From positions 117,838 through 181,837 of the forward strand of contig NZ_QOVG01000009.1 of NCBI RefSeq assembly GCF_010119615.1: a stretch of 64,000 nucleotides of DNA. The letters run 5' to 3'. The position numbers and the translations under genes are program-made. Below the pieces are notes generated by a model. That model had not been told where the DNA came from, did no database searches, and worked only from the letters and a program-made list of their open reading frames with translations. The stretch comes from Pseudoxanthomonas gei. Lineage in GTDB: Bacteria > Pseudomonadota > Gammaproteobacteria > Xanthomonadales > Xanthomonadaceae. Positions within the stretch are counted from its first letter, which is position 1, and every line of letters begins with the position of its first letter. Positions 43,870 through 52,053 of the stretch are shown piece by piece.

Positions 43870-44553
43870 ATGGACAACGCCACCGATCTGCTGGAAACCA
43901 TCGAACAGGAAACCGGACCTTCGCCACAATGGGCGATTGTCTGGCTGCACGGGCTGGGCGCGGACGGGCATGACTTCGTGCCGCTGGTGCCCGAGCTGGT
44001 GCGCCCGGGATGGCCGGCGCTGCGATTCGTGTTCCCGCATGCGCCGGTGCGCGCGGTCACCATCAACAACGGCGCGCGGATGCGCGCCTGGTACGACATC
44101 GTCGGCACGGATTTCCCGACCCGCGCCGACAGCGAAGGCGTCGACCAGTCCATCGTGCAGGCCGGGGCCCTGATTGATCGCGAACACGCACGTGGCATTC
44201 CGGCCGAGCGCGTGCTGCTGGCCGGATTCTCGCAGGGCGGGGCAATCGCCCTGGCCGCGGGCCTGCGCCGCAAGACACCGCTGGCAGGGGTGATCGCCTT
44301 GTCCACCTACCTGCCCGGTGCGGAGACCGCGGCGACGACGAAGACCGAGGCCGCGACACGGCAGCCTGTGTTCATGGCCCATGGCACCGCCGACCCGGTT
44401 ATTCCGTTGATCCATGCCGAACGCAGCGCGCAGCTGCTGGGCAGTCTTGGCGTGGACGTGGAGTGGCATCGCTATCCCATGGCGCATCATTTGTGCGCCG
44501 AGGAAATCAGCGATCTGGGCGATTGGATGTCCCGGCGTTTCGAGCAGGCGTGA
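43870..44553 (+). CDS. Carboxylesterase/phospholipase of the EstB/YpfH type
   Basis: A 227-residue alpha/beta-hydrolase. IVWLHGLGADGHDF near residues 22-35 forms the oxyanion region. Ser121 lies in the nucleophile elbow GFSQGG, Asp175 is in HGTADPVIP and His206 or 207 in MAHHLCAEE. This is the acyl-protein thioesterase-like carboxylesterase group that hydrolyses short-chain esters. The ATG at 43870 has only a weak Shine-Dalgarno; a TTG 12 codons earlier is less likely. It precedes the algR-like gene in the same direction. Confidence 0.9.
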   Translation: MDNATDLLETIEQETGPSPQWAIVWLHGLGADGHDFVPLVPELVRPGWPALRFVFPHAPVRAVTINNGARMRAWYDIVGTDFPTRADSEGVDQSIVQAGALIDREHARGIPAERVLLAGFSQGGAIALAAGLRRKTPLAGVIALSTYLPGAETAATTKTEAATRQPVFMAHGTADPVIPLIHAERSAQLLGSLGVDVEWHRYPMAHHLCAEEISDLGDWMSRRFEQA

Positions 44554-44641
44554 TGTGCGCCGCGTCGCAGGATGACGCTGGCCGATGCCGCCGCTACCAT
44601 GGGCTTGGCACTTCCATTCGCCAACCGAGGACGCACGCGCC

Positions 44642-45373
44642 GTGAAGGTGGTCATTGCCGACGATGAGCCGCTGGCCCGCGACCGCTTGCGCATGCTGCT
44701 GGGCGAACACGGCGGCGTGGAAATAGTCGCCGAGGCCGACAACGGCCTGAGCGCATTGCAGGCATGCGCGGAATTCAAGCCTGACCTGGTGCTCCTGGAT
44801 ATCGCCATGCCCGGCGTCGACGGACTGGAAGCGGCGCGCCACCTCACCGCCTTCGAACCGCGCCCGGCGGTGGTGTTCTGCACGGCCTACGACGAGCACG
44901 CCCTATCGGCATTCGAAGCGGCCGCGATCGACTACCTGATGAAACCGGTGCGTGCCGAACGCCTGGCCGTGGCGCTGGAACGCGCGCGCAACTTTGTCGC
45001 CGGGCGCGAAACCCAGGCCCCCGCCGCGCCACACCGGCAGCCGCGCAGCCATCTTTGCGCGCGCCTGCGCGGCAGCCTGCGCCTGATCCCGCTGGAGGAC
45101 GTGCACTACCTGCAGGCCGAGGAAAAGTACGTGGTCGTGCACCACGCGCGCGGCGAGGACCTGATCGAGGAATCGCTGAAGTCGCTGGAGGACGAATTCA
45201 ACGGGCGCTTCGTGCGCATCCACCGCAACTGCCTGGTGGCCCGCCACGAGATCGTGGAACTCAAGCGCATCAACGACGGTCGCGTGCAGGCGGTGCTGCG
45301 CCACGGCAAGGAGCCGCTGGAAGTGAGCCGCCGCTGCGTGGCAGGACTGCGCGACACAGTCAAGAGCCTGTAG
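44642..45373 (+). CDS. algR: AlgR-like LytTR response regulator
   Basis: A 243-residue response regulator. The receiver domain has the acidic pocket (ADDEP), phosphoacceptor Asp53 (LLDIAMPG) and Lys in YLMKPVRAERL. The C-terminal LytTR DNA-binding domain begins near residue 137 (CARLRGSLRLIPLEDVHYLQAEEKYV). Starting with GTG at 44642, it lies just before hemC, as algR does in Pseudomonas. No algZ-type kinase gene precedes it; a carboxylesterase gene stands there instead. It may control type IV pili, biofilm or exopolysaccharide by analogy. Confidence 0.88.
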   Translation: MKVVIADDEPLARDRLRMLLGEHGGVEIVAEADNGLSALQACAEFKPDLVLLDIAMPGVDGLEAARHLTAFEPRPAVVFCTAYDEHALSAFEAAAIDYLMKPVRAERLAVALERARNFVAGRETQAPAAPHRQPRSHLCARLRGSLRLIPLEDVHYLQAEEKYVVVHHARGEDLIEESLKSLEDEFNGRFVRIHRNCLVARHEIVELKRINDGRVQAVLRHGKEPLEVSRRCVAGLRDTVKSL

Positions 45374-45425
45374 CCCGCTGCGTTTCGCCTAGCCGGTCCC
45401 GGGCGCCGGCATCCATAATGCGGAC

Positions 45426-46331
45426 ATGGAACGAATCCGCATCGCCACCCGCAAGAGCCCGCTCGCCCTCTGGCAGACCGAACACGTGGCCGCGCGCCTG
45501 CAGCAGGCGCACCCCGGCATCGAGGTGAGCCTGGTGCCAATGAGCACCCGCGGCGACGACGTGCTGGATCGCTCGCTGGCGGCAATCGGCGGCAAGGGCC
45601 TGTTCCTGAAGGAACTCGAGTTGGCCATGCTGCGCGGCGAGGCCGACTGCGCGGTGCATTCGCTCAAGGACGTGCCCATGGAACTGGACGAGCCGTTCGT
45701 GCTGTCCACGATCCTGGAGCGCGCCGACCACGCCGATGCGTTCATCTCCAACCAGCATGCGTCGCTGGATGCACTGCCGCACGGCGCCAGGGTGGGTACT
45801 TCTTCGCTGCGCCGGCAGGCGCAGTTGCGCGCACGCCGGCCCGACCTGCAATTGCTGGACCTGCGCGGCAACGTCAATACGCGGCTGGCCAAGCTGGATG
45901 CCGGTGACTACGACGCCATCGTGCTGGCATGCGCGGGCCTGCAGCGGTTGGGCTTCGAACAACGCATCCGCGTGCGCCTGGATGCCCCCGGGTGGTTGCC
46001 GGCGCCGGCGCAGGGAGCCATCGCCATTGAATGCCGCCAGGGTGACGCGGCCCTGCACGAACTGTTCGCGGCGCTGGACCACGCGTCCACGCGGAACTGC
46101 GTGGAAGCCGAGCGCGCCATGAACCGGGCCTTGCACGGCAGCTGCCACGTGCCGGTGGCGGCGCATGCGCGGCTGCAGGGTGATCGCCTGCAGCTTGCCG
46201 GGCTGGTGGGATCGGCCACCGACGGGCGCATGCTGCGCGCTGATCGCGAAGGTCCGGCCGCCCTGCCGGAAGCGCTCGGCCAAGCCGTTGCCGAAGACCT
46301 GCTGGCGCTGGGCGCCGGCGAATTCCTGTAG
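45426..46331 (+). CDS. hemC: Hydroxymethylbilane synthase (porphobilinogen deaminase)
   Basis: A 301-residue heme-pathway enzyme that joins four porphobilinogen units into hydroxymethylbilane. [15 protein letters not shown] opens domain 1. KGLFLKELE and [11 protein letters not shown] are conserved active-site stretches. Cys240 in [10 protein letters not shown] attaches the dipyrromethane cofactor. Length and motifs are standard. It lies 52 nt after the algR-like gene in the same direction and may share its transcript. Confidence 0.97.
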   Translation: MERIRIATRKSPLALWQTEHVAARLQQAHPGIEVSLVPMSTRGDDVLDRSLAAIGGKGLFLKELELAMLRGEADCAVHSLKDVPMELDEPFVLSTILERADHADAFISNQHASLDALPHGARVGTSSLRRQAQLRARRPDLQLLDLRGNVNTRLAKLDAGDYDAIVLACAGLQRLGFEQRIRVRLDAPGWLPAPAQGAIAIECRQGDAALHELFAALDHASTRNCVEAERAMNRALHGSCHVPVAAHARLQGDRLQLAGLVGSATDGRMLRADREGPAALPEALGQAVAEDLLALGAGEFL

Positions 46332-46507
46332 GCATCCCGTAGCCGGGAAACCGATCTGGCAGCTGCGTCAGCTGTGGCCCGTCACCACCAACGTCGCCAT
46401 CCACAACGAGCATGAATTCTTCAAACCAGGATTGATTGGCATCCGGTCGCGGCTTACCTAGCTCCAGCGCAAAGCCGATGCCACCGCAGGCAACGGCTCA
46501 AGACCGC

Positions 46508-47311
46508 TTATTTGAAGCGGTACACCACGTTCATGGTGGTCAGGGTGTCGGTCTTCTTCTGCTGGCTGTTCACTTCGCTGTTGCGGCGCGCCTGCAGCCC
46601 GGCCTTCAGGGCCAGGTTCTGGTTCATGGCGACCGACAGGCCAAGGTCGTTCTGGGCGAACGTATTGGACGTGCCCGATTCCACCAGCAGCGTGTTCTCG
46701 AGTTCGGTGTTCTCGGTCAGGCCGAATTTCAGGCCCACGAAACCGCGGCCGATGAGCCCCGACTCGGTGCGTCCTTCCTGCACGTTGTGGGCACGCCGCA
46801 CGCCGGGTCCCAGCTGCACGTCCAGGCGGGTGCGTTCCCCATCCATCACGCGGGTTCCGTAGCCCACGCTGGCCGTGGCCTGCGAACTGTAACTGGCGAA
46901 ATCGTCGCTTTCGTAACGCAGCGCGGTGGTGAACTGGCGGTGGTCACCGAGCTTGAGCGCGCTGCCGGCGCCGGCGGTGTAGCGGTTGGCCGTGGTCTTG
47001 CGGTCACGGGTCATGGTGCCGTCCTCGGCGTATACCCGGTATTCGGCGCTGGAACGCAGCCCGAACAGGTCCATGGTGTGGATCCAGCCCCCTTCGGTGT
47101 ATTGCAATTGCAGGCGTCCGTTGAGGCTTTCGCTGATGCTGTTGCCGCGCGTGGCGGCAAAGCCCAGCTCGCCACCGCCGCTCCATGGGGAGACCGCTTC
47201 GGCGCTTGCCGCGTCCCCGCAATTGCAGTCCGCGTTGGTGGCGGCCCATGCAGCGGGAGCGAAAACCCAGGACGACAGCAGGAAAGGAAGGCTGAGCAGA
47301 TGGCGGGACAT
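46508..47311 (-). CDS. DUF481 family outer-membrane protein
   Basis: A 267-residue protein with a signal peptide (RHLLSLPFLLSSWVFAPAAWA). The mature part alternates polar and hydrophobic residues in beta-strand style (GELGFAATRGNSISESLNGRLQLQY) and ends in an aromatic strand (VVYRFK), as expected for an outer-membrane barrel of the DUF481/YdiY group. Function in this family is unknown; salt- or acid-induced members are known. It is convergent with hemC. A well-formed promoter lies just upstream. Confidence 0.88.
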   Translation of the reverse strand: MSRHLLSLPFLLSSWVFAPAAWAATNADCNCGDAASAEAVSPWSGGGELGFAATRGNSISESLNGRLQLQYTEGGWIHTMDLFGLRSSAEYRVYAEDGTMTRDRKTTANRYTAGAGSALKLGDHRQFTTALRYESDDFASYSSQATASVGYGTRVMDGERTRLDVQLGPGVRRAHNVQEGRTESGLIGRGFVGLKFGLTENTELENTLLVESGTSNTFAQNDLGLSVAMNQNLALKAGLQARRNSEVNSQQKKTDTLTTMNVVYRFK

Positions 47312-47351
47312 GGCAGGCTCTGGATCGGAGGAAAGATATGGAAACGTTTTC

Positions 47352-47380
47352 AGTATAGAGCCTATGCGTTTAAATTTGAA
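47352..47380 (-). promoter_or_regulatory. Sigma-70-like promoter of the DUF481 gene
   Basis: On the minus strand, TTCAAA (47380-47375) and TATACT (47357-47352) are separated by exactly 17 nt within an unusually AT-rich patch (47340-47415) in this GC-rich window. The gene start at 47311 is about 40 nt further on. Confidence 0.65.
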
Positions 47381-47431
47381 CCCAAGTGCTTGTTAATGAA
47401 GATATTTTTGTTGTAGTGGACCCGGAGCGGT

Positions 47432-48043
47432 TCAGGGTTGGCAATATTCCCGGTCACGCCGCAGTTCTTCGTGCAGCAGCTCCCTGTCATGGTCTGAAGT
47501 CGAGGCGAGCAGGCCCGAAAGGCGTGACCTGATGCTGGGGCAGGGATCCCTGTCGCCGAACGCGCGGCCGACGATGGCAACCACCCGCGAAGGACTCCAG
47601 GGCTCCTTCATCCGGAAGGCGCCGGGACGCTCGCCACCGGGCAGCTGGGCGCACCTGCTGCGAAAAGGGGTGGCCGGGAAAGCGGGCCCGGCCTGCTCGC
47701 GCGCCCACTGGCTAACCTGCTGCTGCAGTTGCTCCGGCCCTGGTAGTGGATCGGAACTTGCTCCCGCGGGCTCCACAGGGGGCACGTCCGGCACCATGGC
47801 CGGCAGCTGCGCACGCGGCGAAGCGCGTCTTAGCCGCGGTGCGGCGACCGGGCGGACCGGTTGCTCAGGCGCGGACGTCGGCGGCAAGGCAATGAATGCC
47901 AGGCGCAGGCTTTGGCCTGTTTCCCTTTCGCTTCTGCGCTGCTGCTGCTGCGCGAGCAACCAGAAAATCCCCGCGTGTACCAACATGACCAAAACCCAGG
48001 CCGCGACTTGCGTGGCCTGCTCATTCCTGTCCCTGGATCGCAT
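47432..48043 (-). CDS. Hypothetical inner-membrane-anchored proline-rich protein
   Basis: A 203-residue protein with one N-terminal transmembrane segment (ATQVAAWVLVMLVHAGIFWLL) and a Gln/Arg-rich stretch, then a Pro/Ala-rich linker (residues about 50-110) and a small C-terminal domain with Cys pairs (SRCAQL, DPCPS, REYCQP). The layout of anchor plus proline-rich spacer plus periplasmic end domain resembles TonB-like or envelope-spanning proteins, but no TonB-C motif is visible. A GTG at 48049 is an alternative start. It lies between the DUF481 gene and a lipoprotein gene, all on the same strand. Function is unknown. Confidence 0.7.
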   Translation of the reverse strand: MRSRDRNEQATQVAAWVLVMLVHAGIFWLLAQQQQRRSERETGQSLRLAFIALPPTSAPEQPVRPVAAPRLRRASPRAQLPAMVPDVPPVEPAGASSDPLPGPEQLQQQVSQWAREQAGPAFPATPFRSRCAQLPGGERPGAFRMKEPWSPSRVVAIVGRAFGDRDPCPSIRSRLSGLLASTSDHDRELLHEELRRDREYCQP

Positions 48044-48113
48044 CTTCACCCCGCGGATTTGGCGCGGAGTCTGCCGGCGTGCTGTCGCAGCGGGTTAAAC
48101 CGCTGTCAGGAAT

Positions 48114-48776
48114 TCATTGCGGCGCTTCGATGCTTATCGACGGATCATTGAAGCGCGAATAGCGCGTGGTCATGGTGTAGGGCTTGCCCTGTGCCTGGCC
48201 CTGCTGGATGAACTGCAGGGGCAGGCCGTCGCTGCCGATCCACAGGGTGAATTCGCCGGCCTGCGGCCTGGTGTAGCGGACCAGGTACTTCTTCGCGACC
48301 TGTCCGTCCACGCGGTCGCTGCCCAGTGCTTCGACGCTCATGCCCTCACGGGCCTCCTGCATGCGCATCGGGTCGCGCATGCTGGTCAGCGTGCCCTTTG
48401 GCATCGGCACCTTGACCGAACGCCCCTCCACCTGCATGTACATGGTGTCGCCGATGATCACCTGGGTGCCCATCGGCATCTGCATGCGGTAACGGTCTGG
48501 GGCGACGAAATCGATCTCGTTGTCCATGGCCTGGGCGCCTTCGGCCGACATCACCGCGTGATAGCTCCGGGCGTTGCGGAACAGCGCGGTGGAGGCTTCC
48601 ATTTCCTCCATCGGACTGGACAGCGGATTGATCGCCGCCGCTGCCTTTTCCAGGGTGCTGGCGGGAGCGGCTGCGTCGGGCTGCGGCGACGCGTCCCCGG
48701 CTGGCGCCTGCGCCTGGGGCTTGCAGGCGCATAGGGCGAGGAAAAGGCAGGCGAACACCAGCGGACGAACAGGCAT
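48114..48776 (-). CDS. Putative lipoprotein (LolA/LolB-like fold possible)
   Basis: A 220-residue lipoprotein. The signal peptide VRPLVFACLFLALCAC ends in a lipobox of form L-C-A-C, giving an acylated cysteine near residue 19. The mature protein contains NEIDFVAPDRYRMQMPMG, VIIGDTMYMQVEG and LWIGSDGLPLQFIQQG, the alternating-strand pattern seen in LolA/LppX-like half-barrels that bind lipids. GGAG lies 6 nt before the ATG at 48776. No exact family is assigned. It diverges from the WYL regulator gene. Confidence 0.78.
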   Translation of the reverse strand: MPVRPLVFACLFLALCACKPQAQAPAGDASPQPDAAAPASTLEKAAAAINPLSSPMEEMEASTALFRNARSYHAVMSAEGAQAMDNEIDFVAPDRYRMQMPMGTQVIIGDTMYMQVEGRSVKVPMPKGTLTSMRDPMRMQEAREGMSVEALGSDRVDGQVAKKYLVRYTRPQAGEFTLWIGSDGLPLQFIQQGQAQGKPYTMTTRYSRFNDPSISIEAPQ

Positions 48777-48985
48777 GGCAACTCCGTGTGACGAATGCAA
48801 ACAGGCCGGAAGGCCGGGTCTGTAGAAAGGCAGCCCGGGTCCGCGCGTTGAGGGGTCGCCGCGCAGGATAGGGGCGCGGCGGTGTCCGGCACCGCACGGG
48901 CCCGGGCTGCCTGGGCAACGGGTCCATATGGGCTTCAACGCAGGCTTCACCGCGAAAGCGGCCACGGCTCGGCCATAATCGGTGC

Positions 48986-49954
48986 ATGGACAAGATCGAA
49001 CGCATCACTGCCCTGCACCGCATCCTCAAGGCTGCCCGCTACCCGGTCACGGTCAAGCGCCTGCAGGAGGAACTGGGCTGCTCTCGGGCCACCGCCTACC
49101 GCGACCTGGCCTACCTGCGCGATGCGCTGATGGCGCCGATCGAGGGCGACGGCGAAGCCGGCTTCCGCTACGCCGCTGATGAAACCGACCGCTTCGAACT
49201 GCCCGGTCTGTGGCTGAGTTCCGAAGAGCTCTACTCACTGCTCGCCGCCCAGCAGCTGCTGATGCGTACCGGCGGCGGCGTGCTGGCCGGGGCGCTGGCG
49301 CCATTGCAGAATCGCATCGAGTCGCTGCTGACCGCCCATGCCGGCGTCGATCACTGGCCGGTGGAACGCGTGCGGGTCATTCCGCATCGCGGCCGTCGCC
49401 TGGACGAGGCCAGTTTCCGTTCGGTCGCCTCGGCCGTGCTGGAGCGCAGGCAGATCAATTTCGAATACCGCGCGCGCTCCACCGACGAGCGCACCCGGCG
49501 CACGGTTTCCCCGCAACGCATCACCCACTACCGCGACAACTGGTACCTGGACGCCTGGGACCACGAGCGCGACGGCCTGCGCAGCTTCGCGGTGGACCGC
49601 ATCAGCAACGCCAGGGTGATCGAGGAACCCGCACGTGACCTGCCCGATAGCGAGCTCAACCAGCACCTGGCGTCCAGTTACGGGATCTTCTCGGGCGAGC
49701 CCAAGGGCTGGGCCACGATCGTGTTCAGCGCCAAGACCGCGCGCTGGGTGGCCGACGAGCAGTGGCATTCGCGCCAGGAAGGGCGTTTCCTCCCCGACGG
49801 CCGTTATGAGCTGAAAGTGCCCTACAGCGCGTCGCGCGAATTGCTGATGGACATCCTGCACTACGGCGCCGACGCGGAGATCACCGCCCCGGCGGTACTG
49901 CGCGAGCAGGCCAAGTCCCTGCTGGAGCTGGCCCTGAGCAACTACGGGCGCTGA
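48986..49954 (+). CDS. WYL-domain transcriptional regulator (YafY type)
   Basis: A 322-residue regulator. An N-terminal HTH (RLQEELGCSRATAYRDLAYLRDAL, residues about 27-50) is followed by a WYL domain near 140-220 (INFEYRARSTDERTRRTVSPQRITHYRDNWYLDAW), here with W-Y-L in NWYLDAW. The C-terminal WCX part ends with EQAKSLLELAL. Such proteins sense nucleic-acid or metabolite ligands and often act as repressors. The stop overlaps the patatin start by 1 nt, so the two are one operon. Confidence 0.92.
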   Translation: MDKIERITALHRILKAARYPVTVKRLQEELGCSRATAYRDLAYLRDALMAPIEGDGEAGFRYAADETDRFELPGLWLSSEELYSLLAAQQLLMRTGGGVLAGALAPLQNRIESLLTAHAGVDHWPVERVRVIPHRGRRLDEASFRSVASAVLERRQINFEYRARSTDERTRRTVSPQRITHYRDNWYLDAWDHERDGLRSFAVDRISNARVIEEPARDLPDSELNQHLASSYGIFSGEPKGWATIVFSAKTARWVADEQWHSRQEGRFLPDGRYELKVPYSASRELLMDILHYGADAEITAPAVLREQAKSLLELALSNYGR

Positions 49955-50853
49955 TGGCAGCGGCCGCTCCCAGCATCCGCAAGGGTGAAAAAGTAGCGCT
50001 TGCGCTTGGCGCCGGCGGTGCGCGCGGGCTTGCGCAGGTCGGTGTGATCGAGGCGTTGTGCGCGCGCGGCCTCAATATCGTGGCCATTTCCGGTTCTTCC
50101 AGCGGCGCGCTGGTCGGCGGCATCCATGCGGCCGGCAAGCTCGGCGCGTTCCGCGAACACATCGAGCGCCTGGGCCGCGGCGATTTCCTGCGCCTGCTCG
50201 ATCCGGTGGTGGGTGAGGGCGGCCTGATGCGCGGCGATGCGCTGGTAGGTGCAATGCGCGATGTGGTCGGCAACCCGCTGATCGAGGATTTCGCCATCGA
50301 TTTCACCGCCGTGGCGGTGGACCTGGAGCGCCAGCGCGAAGTCTGGCTGCGGACGGGGCCGCTGTGGGACGCGCTACGCGCCTCGTTCGCCATCCCCGGC
50401 CTGTTCACGCCGGCCATGCTGCACGGGCGGTCACTGGTCGATGGCGGCTTGCTGGCCCCGTTGCCGATTGCCGCGACCCGGCTGTCCGATGCGCACCGGC
50501 TGATCGCGGTCGACATGCACGACTGGCCCAAGCAGCCGCCCGGGCGGCCGGCCGAACCGGAGGAAGAGGAAAATGTCGCCGGCCGCTCCTTGGCCGCGCG
50601 CGTCGGCGACTGGTTCGAGCGCCGTATCGGTGAGCAGCCGGACGAGGACCTCGGCATCAGCGAGATCATGGCCTTGTCGCTGGACACCATGCAGGCGCAG
50701 ATATCGCGCATGCACCTGGCCCTGGATCCGCCCGAACTGGTGATCCGCATTCCCCGCGATGCCTGTCTGTTCTACGAGTTCTGGCGCGCAAAGGAACTTG
50801 TCGAGATTGGACGCGTCGAGGCGGACAAGGCGCTCGACGCCGCGGGGTATTGA
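49954..50853 (+). CDS. Patatin-like phospholipase
   Basis: A 299-residue protein of the RssA/YchK type. GAGGARGLAQVGV at 19-31 is the oxyanion loop, Ser49 lies in ISGSSSGALVGG (G-x-S-x-G) and Asp163 in LVDGGLLAPLP is the dyad partner. It hydrolyses lipid acyl esters on membranes; the substrate is not known. Its ATG overlaps the stop of the WYL regulator by one base, so the regulator may control it. Confidence 0.92.
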   Translation: MAAAAPSIRKGEKVALALGAGGARGLAQVGVIEALCARGLNIVAISGSSSGALVGGIHAAGKLGAFREHIERLGRGDFLRLLDPVVGEGGLMRGDALVGAMRDVVGNPLIEDFAIDFTAVAVDLERQREVWLRTGPLWDALRASFAIPGLFTPAMLHGRSLVDGGLLAPLPIAATRLSDAHRLIAVDMHDWPKQPPGRPAEPEEEENVAGRSLAARVGDWFERRIGEQPDEDLGISEIMALSLDTMQAQISRMHLALDPPELVIRIPRDACLFYEFWRAKELVEIGRVEADKALDAAGY

Positions 50854-50947
50854 GCCCGCGCTGGCGGCAAGACAACCCCAGGCAGCACGCGGTCACCGGG
50901 CCGCTGTGGGTCCTGCAGGTTGCTTGACAGCTGATTCCGCGTTCGGC

Positions 50948-51535
50948 TCAGGGCTGCTTGGGTGCTGCGAATCCCGGTTGCCCCACCTGTTCCTTGAGCT
51001 GGGGCACGCGCACCAGTTTGCTGGTGTCCACGCCGTGCCCGCGCATCTTCTGCAACAGCTGGGAATATTGCGCGTCGCTGACTTCCGCCGAGCGCGCGAA
51101 CACCCAGGCCAGGTCGCGGCCCGGGTAGTTGATCAGTGCCCACGAGTAATCCGGCGCGACTTCCAGGATGTTGAATTTGGTCGGGATCACCCCGAAGAAC
51201 CAGGTGGTCCAGCGCCGGTTGCCGGAGTCGGCCTTCACCGTGGCTTTCGAATCCAGGGTCCTGACCGGTTCAGTGAAGCCTTCCTGGTAGACGTAATGCA
51301 CGGCGATCCTGCCGTCGGGCCTCAGCGTGTATTCGTCACGGCTGGCCACGTGCCCGCGTTCGCCGAAATACGGTACGTGCGCGATCACGTGCCAGGGACC
51401 CATGAAACGGCTGAGATCGATGGCCGGCGACGCGGCCCGGGTCGTGGATGCAGGCATGGAAGGACTCGAGCAGGCGAGGGGAGACAGGAGCAGTGCGCCC
51501 AGCAGGAAAGGGCGCAGCGCGATGGAGACGGGCAT
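50948..51535 (-). CDS. Lipocalin family lipoprotein (Blc-like)
   Basis: A 195-residue lipoprotein. The signal peptide ends in the lipobox SPLAC, with acylation near Cys22. FMGPWHVIAHVPYF near residues 44-57 is the lipocalin G-x-W first strand. YSWALINYPGRDLAWVFAR is the third conserved block seen in bacterial lipocalins. It probably resides in the outer membrane and binds lysophospholipids or fatty acids. It converges with the patatin gene after a 94-nt gap. Confidence 0.9.
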   Translation of the reverse strand: MPVSIALRPFLLGALLLSPLACSSPSMPASTTRAASPAIDLSRFMGPWHVIAHVPYFGERGHVASRDEYTLRPDGRIAVHYVYQEGFTEPVRTLDSKATVKADSGNRRWTTWFFGVIPTKFNILEVAPDYSWALINYPGRDLAWVFARSAEVSDAQYSQLLQKMRGHGVDTSKLVRVPQLKEQVGQPGFAAPKQP

Positions 51536-51659
51536 GGGACGTACCTGGAGGACGAAATTCGCAGGCTACTCCCGGTTCGGCTAAGGCGATGTCAGCACGG
51601 TCGCATTCGGTGAGATGGCCGTTGCGCACGCTGGCCTCCCAGTCACAGGAGCCTGCGCC

Positions 51660-51986
51660 ATGTCGAACTTCGCCCCTCGCCCTTCCACTGCCAGCCTGCC
51701 GGACCCGCAACTGGAACGCGCGCTGCGGATCGCGCTGGTGGCAGGCTTGCTGCTCATCGTGTTGCTGCCGATGGCGCGCGGCTCCAGCGCCTGGCTGGGC
51801 TGGATGCCGATGTGGCTGGCCGGCATGCCGGCGGTGGCGTTGTGGTCGCTGCACCGCTTCCGGTTGCCATGGCCCAGGGCCCGTGCAGGGGCCGCTGCGC
51901 GAGGTTTGCCGCGTCGCCGTCGCAGCGGTGCGCAGGCGCGGCGGCGGGCCATGCCCGCCACCAGGCAACTTCCGCGCGCGGCCTGA
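51660..51986 (+). CDS. Small hypothetical membrane protein
   Basis: A 108-residue protein with two hydrophobic segments: residues about 24-41 (IALVAGLLLIVLLPMA) and 46-63 (LGWMPMWLAGMPAVALWS), then a strongly basic Arg-rich tail. AGGAG lies about 10 nt before the ATG at 51660. No family is recognised. The basic C-terminus would lie in the cytoplasm. It stands 67 nt before the prolyl oligopeptidase gene. Confidence 0.6.
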   Translation: MSNFAPRPSTASLPDPQLERALRIALVAGLLLIVLLPMARGSSAWLGWMPMWLAGMPAVALWSLHRFRLPWPRARAGAAARGLPRRRRSGAQARRRAMPATRQLPRAA

Positions 51987-52053
51987 CCTTCGGCAGGGGA
52001 GCGCCTTGGCGCGCTGTGCTAGCGTGGGAAATTGACCCGCACCAGGACAATTG

